A DNA stretch of 64,000 bases from Gemmatimonadota bacterium. Its GTDB lineage: Bacteria; Gemmatimonadota; Gemmatimonadetes; Gemmatimonadales; GWC2-71-9. Location: assembly GCA_027294455.1 (NCBI GenBank), contig JAPULZ010000068.1, forward strand, positions 1 through 64,000, in the 5' to 3' direction. This document shows positions 33,746 to 43,301 of the stretch, piece by piece. The notes beneath the pieces were generated by a model, which was not told the origin of the DNA, did not search any database, and saw nothing but the letters and a program-made list of their open reading frames with translations. A program made the position numbers and the translations under genes. Each line of letters begins with the position of its first letter. The stretch's first letter is position 1.

Positions 33746-34717
33746 TCAGACGTCGAAGCACTCATCGCCGAATGCCGCCTTGGCCCGCTCCCGGTTGCCC
33801 GCTCCGGCGGACGTCAGGGCGTGTTCCAAAAGTTTCTGCCGCAGGGCCGGCGGGATCTGCCTCAATTCGCGCTTTCGCTTTCTTCGAAACTCCCAGCCGG
33901 CAAAGAACCGCGCCGCTCCTTCGAGCCGCGCGGCAGTTGGGGGAGTCTTGGTCAGAGCGACCACGAGCTCAGCAGTGGCGTACCCGAGCAGGAGTTGCTC
34001 CGGCACGGACTCGTACGAGGGATATCCACTCCACGGGCCCTTGCCCGCTCCGAACCACTCGAAGACGGCGAGGATTCTGGTCGTCCGATCCGGATGGGCG
34101 GCTTCGAGGGCCTGGTGCATCGGGTCGAGATCGAGATCGAACTCATGCATGCGCGGCCAGAACGACGCCAGGCACTGGGGCATGGCCTGGCGCCATCGCC
34201 CCGCCGCCTCTTCGTATTCCCACGAGAGACGCCGCGCGGATTCGTGCTGGTCCTTGGGTCCGGTGACCCCGCGGTCGGCGAGCCAGCCGAGGAGTGCGAG
34301 TCCATCCTGCAATAACGCGTCGTGCTTCCACGCGTGCCACCGAATCGACCGGCCGTGGTGCATGCCAATGGTGGCCACCAGCTCGGACTCGTCGTACAAC
34401 TCGATGGCGAGATCCCCGAGACACATGCAGTGCCCGAAGCTCCGCGGGTCATCCACGATCTCCAGACACCTGCGCAGCGCCCGGATCGACCGCTTGTCCG
34501 CGGTGTCCAGCAACACGGTCATGCCCATCGCGCTTCCGTCCAGCACGCCGTCCTCCAGCACACGCGCTCGGGTCACGCCGGTGAGCATGGATGTGAGCAT
34601 GTCTTGAGAAGGCTCGACGGGAGTCGCTTCGGGCCGCTGTTCTTGATCGACATCGACGGCCTCACTCGAGGATCCGTCTTCGCCAAACAGCTTTGCCAAC
34701 CGGTGTTTGATCGTCAC
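33746..34717 (-). CDS. Protein of unknown function
   Basis: A 323-aa soluble protein. It begins with ~40 acidic/polar residues, then MLTSMLTGVTRARVLEDGVLDG. The central part has DDPRSFGHCMCLGDLAIELYD, MHHGRSIRWHAWKHDALLQDG and WLADRG. The C-terminal 100 residues are helical and rich in Arg and Ala (RRKRKRELRQIPPALRQKLLEHAL). I recognise no family. The charged N-terminus and lack of membrane segments suggest a cytoplasmic protein. It lies 58 bases after the Ser/Thr kinase gene and 66 bases before the ADP-ribosylglycohydrolase gene on the same strand. Confidence 0.6.
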   Translation of the reverse strand: MTIKHRLAKLFGEDGSSSEAVDVDQEQRPEATPVEPSQDMLTSMLTGVTRARVLEDGVLDGSAMGMTVLLDTADKRSIRALRRCLEIVDDPRSFGHCMCLGDLAIELYDESELVATIGMHHGRSIRWHAWKHDALLQDGLALLGWLADRGVTGPKDQHESARRLSWEYEEAAGRWRQAMPQCLASFWPRMHEFDLDLDPMHQALEAAHPDRTTRILAVFEWFGAGKGPWSGYPSYESVPEQLLLGYATAELVVALTKTPPTAARLEGAARFFAGWEFRRKRKRELRQIPPALRQKLLEHALTSAGAGNRERAKAAFGDECFDV

Positions 34718-34775
34718 GATCTCACTCGGGGGGGCAACGTCGACGCCACGGCTGATGCGCCTTGCACCTATCGCA

Positions 34776-37085
34776 TCAGAAGGCGGGGACCGAAATCGTC
34801 ACCGTTCCGGGGAAGGTCTCGATGCGCCCTCTGAAGTCGGTCACGTCGCGGAACGTTCCACGGGTGCCTCGCCGGGCATCGTAGAACCGGACGACGGAGT
34901 TCTGCAGGAGGGGGTAGTAGCCGATGTGCATGCCCACGGTGCCGGCGCGGATCCGGCAGTTGCATGCGACCTCGTTGCTCGTGCCCGGGTTGATGACCGC
35001 GATCACATCCCGCGTCGTCCGATTGCTGACCCTCGGTGCGAACAGCGGTTGCTCGCCCGACCGCGCGGAGACCGTTGAGTACCAATTTCCGTCTGCCTCC
35101 ACACCCTGTCTCACCAGCGCCGACAAACTGGCACCCATCTCCCGATTGTTGGCGCTGGGACGCAACAACCGCCAGGTGATCTCGACCGATTCGTCCAGCA
35201 GCATGGAATCGCGAAAGCCCGGTTGAAGCGTGCTCACCACCTCACCATCCACCAGAATCTCCACCGGGAATACCAAGGAGTTGGAGACGAACCGGAACAA
35301 GGGGGCGTTGGAGTCCCTCGCCTGGGCTCCTCCCCCCGGAAGCACGGACGTGAGACCACCCTTGGTGATCCACAACCCGGCCGCGCCCAACAGCGCGATC
35401 ACGGGCAGCACCGCGAGGGCTCGCCCCCGGCGCTTGGACCGAGGCCTGGGAGCTTCCGACGGGGACCTTCGCCGGGGCGGCAACCGCTCCGGGGTGGCTT
35501 CTTCATCGGCCCGGGGCTCTGCACCCACGGGCGTTTGCGGACCAGAGCTCGACACGGCCGGCTGAGCAGGCCGGGGATCCGGAGTCGGCCTTCCCTCCTG
35601 CGCCGGGGGAGGTGATGCCTGGTCCGGCGGCGCGGGCGGGGTGGCGATCGGCTCCGCCCTGGTGATTTCAGGGGCGTGCTCGATGCCCAGCGAGCCCGCC
35701 CCCACATCGGGCGCGTCCGGAGAGTCCGGCGAGTCGTCGGCCGGCGCGTCTTGTTCCTGCGTCGGCAACCAGGCTTGGTCGAACGGATCCTGCTCCACCA
35801 CCGGGGTGCTCACGTCGTAAACCTTGGTCTCGGGACCCTGCGGGCGGGCCTCGTCCGCCCACACGGCCAGGTCGATGTCCCAGGCACTGCCACGAACGAC
35901 CACCCCCTCGTCATCCGGGTCGAGCTTGAGGGCACTTCCGCCCAGCGGAGTCGACGGAGACTCCAGGGCGGCCAGGACCTCCGCGGCCGTCTGGAAGCGG
36001 TCGTCGGGGTGCTTCTCGAGACATTTGACGATGGCGTCGGACAACCACAGCGGAATGTGCTCGTCGAGGTGGATGGGCTCTCGAACCTTGTCACCCAGAT
36101 GCTGGCCGATGATCTCCTGAGTGGTGTCGCCGTCGAAGGGTTTCTCGCCCGTCACCGCCTCGAACAGCATGGCCCCGAAAGAATACAGGTCCGACCGGCC
36201 ATCCAGCTCTCCGCCAAGTGCCTGTTCGGGACTCATGAAGTGGGGAGTGCCCACCGCGAAGCCGGTCTGCGTGACATTGGAGGCCTTCGTCGGATCCACA
36301 GCCTTGGCAATCCCGAAGTCCACGAGGAGGGCACGGTTGGTCTTGGTCTCCAACATGACGTTGTCGGGCTTGATGTCCCGATGGACGAGCCCGGCGTCAT
36401 GGGCGTGCTGGAGTGCGGCGAGAACGGGCAAGGCGATGCTTACCACCTCGGTGGGGTTGAGCTTTTTCCGCTCGTTGATCATCTCCCGCAGCGAGACGCC
36501 CTCCACGAAGGGCATCACGTAGTAGGCCAGATCCTGGGCCGTACCGACGAAGTGAATGGGGAGAATCGCCGGATGGGTCAGGCGCGCCACCGTCCGGGCC
36601 TCGTGGGTGAACCGCTCACGAGTTCCGGGGGACGAGGCGATCTCAGGGCTCAGTACTTTGGCCGCCAGCCGCCGCTCCAGGTTTCGGTCCCAGATCTCGA
36701 ACACCTCGGCGAAGCCCCCACGCCCCACGCTGCCCCTAACCTGGTAGTCCGGCCCCAGAGCCGCGGCCAGCCGCTCCTCGATCGTCCCCTCGGCCGACAG
36801 CCCCAGCATGGCGGCGCTGGGCGAGAAAGGCTGGGTCTTGCCGGCCGCCGCCGGCTGCGGGATCGGGGGCGGCGCCGGCTCGGAGGCCTGGATCGGAGAC
36901 TCTACCGAAGCTGAAGCCGGCTGTTCCTGAGTGAGGGCGAGATCTGGGACCGTAGACTGGACGGGTTGGTCGATGGGCGTGGGCGCTGACCCATCCACCG
37001 GGGTCGGGGCATCCGCCCCGCACGCCGGACAGTGGACCAGTTCGGCCGGTATCAGTGCACTGCATTTGGAACACGCAGCTGTCAT
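34776..37085 (-). CDS. Membrane Ser/Thr protein kinase with N-terminal zinc ribbon
   Basis: A 769-aa eukaryotic-type kinase. Residues 5-23 are a zinc ribbon (CSKC ... CPAC), then ~70 Pro/Ala-rich residues. The kinase domain runs ~95-370: GRGGFAEVF glycine loop, AAKVLS Lys, HRDIKPDN catalytic loop, DFGIA, GTPHFMSPEQ. A Pro-rich linker, a transmembrane helix (ALAVLPVIALLGAAGLWI) near residue 555 and a ~190-residue extracytoplasmic domain complete it. The outer domain (FPVEILVDGEVVSTLQPG, a PEGA-like opening) could sense an envelope cue. The ATG lies in a 12-bp perfect palindrome; no clear RBS. Confidence 0.92.
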   Translation of the reverse strand: MTAACSKCSALIPAELVHCPACGADAPTPVDGSAPTPIDQPVQSTVPDLALTQEQPASASVESPIQASEPAPPPIPQPAAAGKTQPFSPSAAMLGLSAEGTIEERLAAALGPDYQVRGSVGRGGFAEVFEIWDRNLERRLAAKVLSPEIASSPGTRERFTHEARTVARLTHPAILPIHFVGTAQDLAYYVMPFVEGVSLREMINERKKLNPTEVVSIALPVLAALQHAHDAGLVHRDIKPDNVMLETKTNRALLVDFGIAKAVDPTKASNVTQTGFAVGTPHFMSPEQALGGELDGRSDLYSFGAMLFEAVTGEKPFDGDTTQEIIGQHLGDKVREPIHLDEHIPLWLSDAIVKCLEKHPDDRFQTAAEVLAALESPSTPLGGSALKLDPDDEGVVVRGSAWDIDLAVWADEARPQGPETKVYDVSTPVVEQDPFDQAWLPTQEQDAPADDSPDSPDAPDVGAGSLGIEHAPEITRAEPIATPPAPPDQASPPPAQEGRPTPDPRPAQPAVSSSGPQTPVGAEPRADEEATPERLPPRRRSPSEAPRPRSKRRGRALAVLPVIALLGAAGLWITKGGLTSVLPGGGAQARDSNAPLFRFVSNSLVFPVEILVDGEVVSTLQPGFRDSMLLDESVEITWRLLRPSANNREMGASLSALVRQGVEADGNWYSTVSARSGEQPLFAPRVSNRTTRDVIAVINPGTSNEVACNCRIRAGTVGMHIGYYPLLQNSVVRFYDARRGTRGTFRDVTDFRGRIETFPGTVTISVPAF

Positions 37086-37095
37086 ATCGCGATAT
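37084..37095. repeat. 12-bp palindrome over the kinase start codon
   Basis: ATATCGCGATAT is a perfect palindrome that includes part of the kinase ATG and the bases just upstream, where an RBS is expected but missing. It may be an operator. A separate GGCAT-N7-ATGCC inverted repeat lies ~30 bases further upstream. Confidence 0.35.
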
Positions 37096-37246
37096 CACGC
37101 CCCGAAAACCATGCATTTTCACAGGCATTTCTGAGATGCCCTCGACCAAGACAGGCTAATACCGGGAGTGGTGTAGTTCCGTGACAGGCCGCACACTGAC
37201 CGGAGGCAGGGATGGCTGGCGGATCGGGGCTACTCCGTCCGCGCGT

Positions 37247-37813
37247 TCAGGTATTGCCCTCTGAAGTCTCATACGCCCCGTGCGGCGGGACGGGCCTCGC
37301 CTCGGCCCGGCCTCTCCCATCGCGCAATGCCGCGATCCCCCAGAACACGGACCAACCGAAGATCAGCACGCCGGCGAAGTGAATGGCCCGGGCGATCTCC
37401 TGATCGTGGAGCAGCAGGTCGGTGCGTGCGAGCAAGTAGCGCCAATCGTGCTGTCCCCCACCCACGAGGGGAAGCAGCTGGCTCCGGGCGTCCTGCACGT
37501 AGACGGAGACATTCCAAAGGTTCTGCGCAAACCACCACAGGGGAATCGAGGCAGCGTGCCGATCGCCCTGGTACACGAAATGGAAGACGAACGCAGCGGG
37601 CATGATCAGCTGAAACAGGGTGCCGCCCAGAAAGCCCATGAATTCACCGAACGGCCCAAATACCAGGTGGCCCGTTTCATGAATGGCCAGGTCCACGTGG
37701 TCCAGCAGCCGGTAGCTCTCCGGATGGCTGAGAATCACGACCCCGTAGACGGCCAGCCCGATCGTCAGCGCCAGTCGGGCGACGCGATGGGTGGGACGGC
37801 GCGGCGGCTTCAT
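37247..37813 (-). CDS. HETGH-motif membrane protein, possible metalloprotease
   Basis: A 188-aa integral membrane protein with about four hydrophobic segments. Right after the first, it has LAIHETGHLVFGPFGEFMGFLGGTLFQ, an HExxH zinc motif next to a glycine-rich stretch, which recalls site-2-type metallopeptidases. A third zinc ligand is not obvious; candidates are His in QHDW and HDQE. ATG 37813 with GGAG eight bases upstream is chosen over a longer frame. It lies 23 bases after a small zinc-ribbon gene. Family not recognised. Confidence 0.6.
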   Translation of the reverse strand: MKPPRRPTHRVARLALTIGLAVYGVVILSHPESYRLLDHVDLAIHETGHLVFGPFGEFMGFLGGTLFQLIMPAAFVFHFVYQGDRHAASIPLWWFAQNLWNVSVYVQDARSQLLPLVGGGQHDWRYLLARTDLLLHDQEIARAIHFAGVLIFGWSVFWGIAALRDGRGRAEARPVPPHGAYETSEGNT

Positions 37814-37836
37814 GCGAGGTGCTCCATGGCCGCAGC

Positions 37837-38013
37837 TTAGCCCATCCAGAGCCCCTTGCGATGTGACACGCCTAACACCTTGGCACAGCTCGGACAGAAA
37901 TAGACGTAGCGTTTCCCCAAGAAACCTCTGATCACCTGACACCACATGGTGTCGATGCCGCGTTCACAATGCGGACAGACGACCGTCACGTCGTTTCGTT
38001 CCTGAATGAACAT
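37837..38013 (-). CDS. Small zinc-ribbon protein
   Basis: A 58-aa protein. CPHC and CPSC pairs 26 residues apart form a rubredoxin-like zinc ribbon, with a WCQVIRGFLGKRYVYF insert between. The ATG at 38013 has GGAG seven bases upstream; the same frame upstream has no conserved features. It is too small for catalysis and probably binds nucleic acid or a partner protein, perhaps the HETGH protein encoded just downstream. Confidence 0.65.
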   Translation of the reverse strand: MFIQERNDVTVVCPHCERGIDTMWCQVIRGFLGKRYVYFCPSCAKVLGVSHRKGLWMG

Positions 38014-38180
38014 GGCGCATCTCCAAGAAAAGCGGGCGCGAGACTCCGGAGGATTACACGCGGGGCGCCGGGATATTCGCCGCCAGTGAAACGGTAGGAG
38101 GAAATGCGGGAGGTGGGCTGCCGGTGGGCGTGGAGCCGAGGAGCAACGAGTAGCGTTCGCGTCAAGCAATCGGCAGAGGC

Positions 38181-39401
38181 TCAGTTGTCACTTTCGCCCG
38201 GCTCGTCGAAGGCAAACTCCACGCCTCGCGTCCTCATGGCCAGCTCCATGGCCTCGCCAATCTTGTTATTGGGCGTGGAGGCTCCCGCCGTGATCCCGAT
38301 GACGAGCTCGTCTCCGGCGAGCCACTCGCCGACTTGCACTTCGTCGTGTGCGCCCACGGGCTTGTGGCGAATCGTTCCGTTGACCGGATCGATACATGAT
38401 GCATCGGCGATATGATAGGTCGTCGTGCGCTCAGAACACATCCTGGCGAGGTTGTTCGTGTTGCTCGAGTTGTATCCGCCGATCACGATCATCAAATCGA
38501 GGGGCTGCGCAATGAGATCCAGGACGGCGTCTTGGCGTTCCTGCGTGGCCGAGCAAATCGTGTCGAAGCTGCGAAAGTGATCGACAAAGGCCTCGTCGCC
38601 GTAGCGCGTGATCATGGACTCTCGCACGCGCGCCGCGATGGCCAGCGATTCGTTGGCCAGCATCGTAGTCTGATTCGCCACGCCGATGCGCTGCAAGTCG
38701 CGATCAGCCGAGAAGCCCTCTGACGTGGCGTGGCGGAATCGTTGCTCGAATCCGCCGGCGTCTCCGCCGTCTTCGACGAACCGGCACACGATCAAGGCTT
38801 CGTCCATATCCCGTATGATGATGTACCTGCCGCCATCGTAGCGGGTTACCTGACTGGCCGTGGCCTTGGACTCTTCGTGGAAATATTTGCCGTGGATGAG
38901 CGCCGTGAAACCTTCCTTGGCATACTGTTCGACCCGCTTCCACACGTTCAAAACCGAACCACAGGTGGTGTCCACCAACACGCATTCGATTTCGTGGAGA
39001 CGCTTCAGGTCCTTCACGGTGACACCGAACGCCGGGATGATCACCACGTCCTCCTGCTGGATACCCGAGAAGTCGAAGGTGCCTTGCGCGTCGGGACCGA
39101 GGATGGTGATGCCCATGCCCACGAGCTTCTCGTTCACATGCGGATTGTGAATGATCTCGCCCACGAGAAAGACTTTCTTGTCGGGAAACTTGGTTTCGGC
39201 CTGGTAGGCGTACTCGACGGCCCGGTCGACGCCGTAGCAAAATCCGAATTCCCGCGCCAGCCTGAATGTCAGTCCCCCGGCGGATACCTGGTAGTCCTCA
39301 TGGCGCAAGTGGTCGACCAGTCGGCTGTGATAATCCGAGCTGAGCGCCCCGGCCACGGCCTGCTTGAGGCCGAAGCCTTTGCGGAAGTAAGTCTGGTCCA
39401 T
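38181..39401 (-). CDS. ispH: 4-hydroxy-3-methylbut-2-enyl diphosphate reductase (long form)
   Basis: A 406-aa [4Fe-4S] enzyme for the last step of the MEP pathway, making IPP and DMAPP. The three cluster cysteines are in FGFCYGV, DTTCGSV and DTICSAT; the catalytic Glu is in the IPAFGVT/HGKYFHEE region. It is longer than the ~315-aa E. coli type, with a ~40-residue N-terminal extension and inserts, like the cyanobacterial and plant form. It follows the lipoprotein gene by 7 bases on the same strand. The MEP pathway is therefore expected in this organism. Confidence 0.95.
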   Translation of the reverse strand: MDQTYFRKGFGLKQAVAGALSSDYHSRLVDHLRHEDYQVSAGGLTFRLAREFGFCYGVDRAVEYAYQAETKFPDKKVFLVGEIIHNPHVNEKLVGMGITILGPDAQGTFDFSGIQQEDVVIIPAFGVTVKDLKRLHEIECVLVDTTCGSVLNVWKRVEQYAKEGFTALIHGKYFHEESKATASQVTRYDGGRYIIIRDMDEALIVCRFVEDGGDAGGFEQRFRHATSEGFSADRDLQRIGVANQTTMLANESLAIAARVRESMITRYGDEAFVDHFRSFDTICSATQERQDAVLDLIAQPLDLMIVIGGYNSSNTNNLARMCSERTTTYHIADASCIDPVNGTIRHKPVGAHDEVQVGEWLAGDELVIGITAGASTPNNKIGEAMELAMRTRGVEFAFDEPGESDN

Positions 39402-39408
39402 GGCCGAT

Positions 39409-40005
39409 CTAATCTAACGGGTCCCCCATGACGCGGCAGGAGGCATCGCTGCCATTGCGCACCGCAACGTCGAAGGCCCCCGAGAGAAAGATAGTGTCGG
39501 AGTATCGCGGCTCCTCGGCGATCACGGCCAGATGGCCCACCAAGGTGGCGTTCAGGCTCTCGATCTCGAGGGTACCGCGGATCCCGACGAACGCGGCCCG
39601 CCGCGCGCCCTCCGGATAGACCTGCACGCCGACCCGGGCGGTGGAGGAATCCGGCAGATTGGCGGTTCCCTCCAGGATATCGTACACGCCGGCGGCACCT
39701 CCGCCCTCGGGGGGGGCGAAGAGAATGATGGCGCCGAAGGCCGGGTCCTGGGCAATCAGCTGCACGAGGGGAGGACGCCGACACAACGCGGCCTCGGCGT
39801 GCCACGAGCCAGAGGCGTCGATGTCCCGGCGCGTCGCCACCGCCGCGGTGACGAGGCGCTCGGGTCGCTGGTGGGGACGGTCGGGGACGGTCAGGCTCGT
39901 GGTGTCGCCAGCTACGGCAGTGCCGGAAGAATCCTCTCCATCAGGGCCGGGGGCCCGTGAACAGGCGAGGACGAAGACCGCGACGCCGGCAAGCAGAGTC
40001 CTCAC
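39409..40005 (-). CDS. Putative lipoprotein of unknown function
   Basis: A 198-aa protein. The N-terminal LLAGVAVFVLAC is a lipobox; ~50 low-complexity residues follow. The C-terminal ~130 residues form mostly beta strands (AIILFAPPEG, GVYDILEG, VGVQVYPEG) and end with a single Cys in ASCRVMG that could pair with the Cys in AALCRRPP. No family is recognised. The start is GTG at 40005, overlapping the thioesterase stop as GTGA. It precedes ispH. Confidence 0.6.
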   Translation of the reverse strand: MRTLLAGVAVFVLACSRAPGPDGEDSSGTAVAGDTTSLTVPDRPHQRPERLVTAAVATRRDIDASGSWHAEAALCRRPPLVQLIAQDPAFGAIILFAPPEGGGAAGVYDILEGTANLPDSSTARVGVQVYPEGARRAAFVGIRGTLEIESLNATLVGHLAVIAEEPRYSDTIFLSGAFDVAVRNGSDASCRVMGDPLD

Positions 40006-40472
40006 GCGCCCGCCTCCGCCGATGCTAGGAGATGTTTCCGCCCAGCTTCCGCAGACATGTGAAACGGGGCCAGGATCGAACGGAGTCCTTCCGGCAGCGG
40101 GCGCGGCTTCAGCGTGCTGCGTTCGGTGGCCACCAGCACTTCATGGCCCGCCGCCGCGAGTTGCATCGACCCGAGATGAAGCACGTCGAAGTTGAGCGTG
40201 ATGGAGGTGTTGCCGAACCTGGCGACATACGCGGCGACCCGCAGGCGATCGTCCAATCGCGCTGGATACATGAAGTCACACTCGAAGTGAACCCGAGGCA
40301 GCCAGATGTCGAATCGGTCGAATACCTCGCTGTAGGGCACGCCCAGGCTCCGGAAGAGTTCCGTCTCGGCGATCTCAAAAAACCGCACATATGCGCCATA
40401 GAAAATGATGCCGGCGTAATCCACATCGGACCACCGCACGTATTCATCTATAATGAAAGGAATGTCGCTCAT
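40002..40472 (-). CDS. YbgC-like 4-hydroxybenzoyl-CoA-type thioesterase
   Basis: A 156-aa hotdog-fold thioesterase. VRWSDVDYAGIIFYGAYVRFFEIAETELFR carries the catalytic Asp and the family's D-x-x-G-x-x-x-x-x-x-Y/F signature, with FECDFMYPARLDD and ITLNFDVLH following. It probably hydrolyses aromatic or short acyl-CoA. In this sequence its frame is continuous with the upstream barrel gene because of a frameshift there. I place the true start at ATG 40472, 43 bases after the barrel's corrected stop, though no Shine-Dalgarno sequence is visible. Confidence 0.85.
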   Translation of the reverse strand: MSDIPFIIDEYVRWSDVDYAGIIFYGAYVRFFEIAETELFRSLGVPYSEVFDRFDIWLPRVHFECDFMYPARLDDRLRVAAYVARFGNTSITLNFDVLHLGSMQLAAAGHEVLVATERSTLKPRPLPEGLRSILAPFHMSAEAGRKHLLASAEAGA

Positions 40473-40515
40473 GTCGAAGAAACGTATGTGAGGGCGGCGA
40501 TCCACGAAAGGCGAT

Positions 40516-42710
40516 TCAGCGAGGCGCCCGGAACAGCAGATCGAAGCGAAGGTCCGCGTCCGGCACGAGGCTTTGGAGACGTTGAAGCGGATCCATCCTT
40601 GGATGAGAGACACCCCGCCGCCCACGGCAACCAACGGATCGAACGTCGAAAACGTCGCGTCCCCGATGTCGGCGAATACCACGGGCGAGACGGCGGCGTC
40701 TTTCAGCAGGCTCACGTCGATCTGCGCCGACCAGAACGCGCTTCCCATCCGCGCTCCGTAGTCGAAGCCCCGTACCGTCTGGGGGCCGCCCACCCGGTAG
40801 CGCATCTGCAATACCTCGTCTCCGGCGAGCCCTCCCGCACGGACATTCAACTCCCCGCTTCGCTGCACCACCCTGAACGGGAGCCGGCCGGCACCCCAGA
40901 GACGGCCGGAGAACATGCCTTCCCCCACCAGTGCCTCGACACCTTGCTGCAGCTCGATGGGGCCCACAAACGAACGGCGCGTGGCATACGCTCGCACGAA
41001 GTCGCCCTCGAGTACCGGCGTATTCGCGGGAAACACGCCACTCCCACCGAAGAAGTCGTTGATCCCCGACGACGCCGCCGTCACCATGGATCGCTGTTGC
41101 TCGAAGAGGATCGCGAACGTGGCGTTCCGAAGCAGCCCTCTTCCATAACTCTGAAAAGAGATGCCGGCGCCAAGGGCCAAGTAGTAGTCGGCGTCGTCGT
41201 TCCCGGCAAAGATGGCGTTGAGCGAATTCCCGAAGCCGGAACCTCTGGTCCAAGACTCGACCTCGCGAACGTATCGAAAGCCGGAGATGTCGAGGCGGCC
41301 GCCGGGGGCATCACGCCGCCAGGTCAACGACCCCGTGGGGCGCTTGTCCGAAAACCCGTAGCGCGCAATCCCGTGCAGCGTGGTGAACGCCGGTCCCGGC
41401 CGAATTAGATACCCTGCGCCCACTGACGATCCCTGTACCCTGTTGAACCGGAAGATGTCCGAGAAACTCTCGAACGCGACATGGCGTGGCATCCGGCCCA
41501 CCCACTGGTCGGGGAGCCCTTCCTCCAGTTCCCCCAACGACGCGATCGCGTCCTTGATGCGCTCTTCGTCTTCGGGCCGGAGATCGAGTTGCAAGGGCTC
41601 CGCCCAGCCCGCGTAGGCCTCGAGGGAATCCTTGGAGGAGTAGTGCACCTCCCACCGGCCGCCGTTACTCGCCGGCCCGGCGCGAGAGTAACCCAGGTCT
41701 TCGTCGCATCCCATGTAGACACCGGCGGCGTCCCGGTCCAAACAGACTCGTCGGTTCTGTATCCGCCGGCCCTCCCGCCGCCGCCAGCGGCGTTCCCCCG
41801 CGTCGTCTTCTTCCAGAACGCTGTCGATATCCACTTCGAAGTGGGGCAGGACCGAAGCGTTGACGTCGTAATCGCTGAACGTCGTCAGAAAGCGGATGGG
41901 GATCTTTGCATTGATGAACCACGGTATGTCCACCGTCAACTGCAACAATTGGCGGTAGGGCATCCAATACAGCCGGTCGTAGAGCGCGTACTCGAGATCA
42001 GCTTCGAGTTTGACGATGCGTTGCGCCCACGTATTGCCCCGCCGAGCGGCGGCGCTGTCTTCGGGCGTGGGCTCGTCGGGCGCCACCCACGTGTGGTGGC
42101 CAAGAAAGATGAACGTCAACCGCACCACCTCGAGGGTTTGACCGTCGAACCACATGTCGCCGGCGATGAGTGACGGCCCCAGCTCCTTGGGCTCGACGCG
42201 CACCTTGATGGCCCGGACCGTCCGCCCCGGGATCACCAGTGTCAGCGAATCAACGATGGCATAGCGATAGAACTCCTCTGCACCGTAGGCCAGCGGGTGC
42301 AACGCCGCGGTGGTGGGAATTTCGTCGTCCACCATGCGAATGCTGTCACCGAGACCCCGGGGAACGAACCATGGCCGGTCGAACTCCGCCTCGATGTCTT
42401 CACCCGGAAAGATCGACACGGCGCGCTGGCCGACCACGTCGACCTTGAGATCGTTGGGGAGCGCCCAGCTGATTCTCGCCGCGGTCTCGTGCGCCACGAT
42501 GGGCGGCACTCGGGCGAAACGACTCCGGCCGAAACCCACGTCGATGCGGGTTTGCACCAAGGCCGAATAGTCGCGGATCAGCGAGTCCTGATAGGCGTGT
42601 CGGCCCCGAGCCTGCACGATGAGGGTATCGGTGTCGGCGTCGACGTAGGTGGAGGTGTCCGGCACCTGGAGGAGTGAGGCGGCGGCGAGCAACAACAACG
42701 CGTGGGTCAT
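40516..42710 (-). CDS. Omp85-type outer-membrane barrel, frameshifted near its end
   Basis: About 731 aa when corrected. A signal peptide (THALLLLAAASLLQ) is followed by ~380 residues of periplasmic strands with a carboxypeptidase-regulatory-like region (WFDGQTLEVVRLTF). A surface-array barrel follows, holding the Omp85 motif QTVRGFDYG and ending DLLFRAPR*. In the DNA a single G is missing at about 40571: the frame reads SKASCRTRTF instead of SKGLVPDADL and runs on through the downstream thioesterase, giving a false 902-aa fusion. Inserting one base restores a normal stop at 40516. Sequencing error or true mutation cannot be told apart. No RBS is clear. Confidence 0.8.
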
Positions 42711-42741
42711 CTGGGGAAGCAGACGGTCGGCAGACCGTGGA

Positions 42742-43203
42742 TCACGTATTCTCGTCCCACCGCCCGCGAGAATCGCGATCCAACCCGTACGCCTTCAGGC
42801 GACGCCAGAGCGTCGTTCGAGAGATCCCCAAGAGGCGCGCCGACTCGGCCAGGCGCCAGCTCGTCTTGTCCAGCGTGTCGACGATGGCCTGGCGTTCCCG
42901 GTCGGCCAGTGAGCGGGGGTTCTTCGCCGCAGGCAGGAAGACGGCCTCACCGACGGTCAGCGATCCTACCCGGAGCGATGCGATGCGTCCGCCGAGTCGC
43001 GCCAGCAAGGGCATGAGGTTTTCGGCGTCGTCGGCTGCCGCATCGACCAGATTATCGAGGACCGCACGCCCATGGCTGTTGGCATAGGTGAGCCGACCTT
43101 CGTGATCGAAGACCACGACGCCCTCGTTGAACGAATCGAGGACCGCCTTGGCAAGCGGTGAAAAGACCGATGTCCGGTTGGGGTGTATGTCGATGCCGCC
43201 CAT
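42742..43203 (-). CDS. PAS-Fis type DNA-binding regulator without AAA domain
   Basis: A 153-aa regulator. Residues ~18-60 are a PAS-like domain (FNEGVVVFDHEGRLTYANSHGRAVLD). The C-terminal ~50 residues are a Fis-type helix-turn-helix (QAIVDTLDKTSWRLAESARLLGISRTTLWRRLKAYGL), as in NtrC-family activators. The sigma-54 AAA+ domain is absent, so it should act as a PAS-controlled DNA binder. AAGGA lies just before the ATG. It sits head-to-head with the TetR gene and precedes the barrel operon. Confidence 0.85.
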   Translation of the reverse strand: MGGIDIHPNRTSVFSPLAKAVLDSFNEGVVVFDHEGRLTYANSHGRAVLDNLVDAAADDAENLMPLLARLGGRIASLRVGSLTVGEAVFLPAAKNPRSLADRERQAIVDTLDKTSWRLAESARLLGISRTTLWRRLKAYGLDRDSRGRWDENT

Positions 43204-43301
43204 AATCCTTGTGTGGCGTTAGTTCGTACTTGGGGATACGCCGGACCCCCCCTCAAGGTTTCAGAATGCGTCGTATTTTGCAACACCCTGGCGCGCCGGG
43301 C

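Noticed and set aside
40002-42710. A 902-aa barrel-thioesterase fusion protein
   Set aside because: The join is explained by a single missing base; the corrected barrel ends normally and the thioesterase has its own start.
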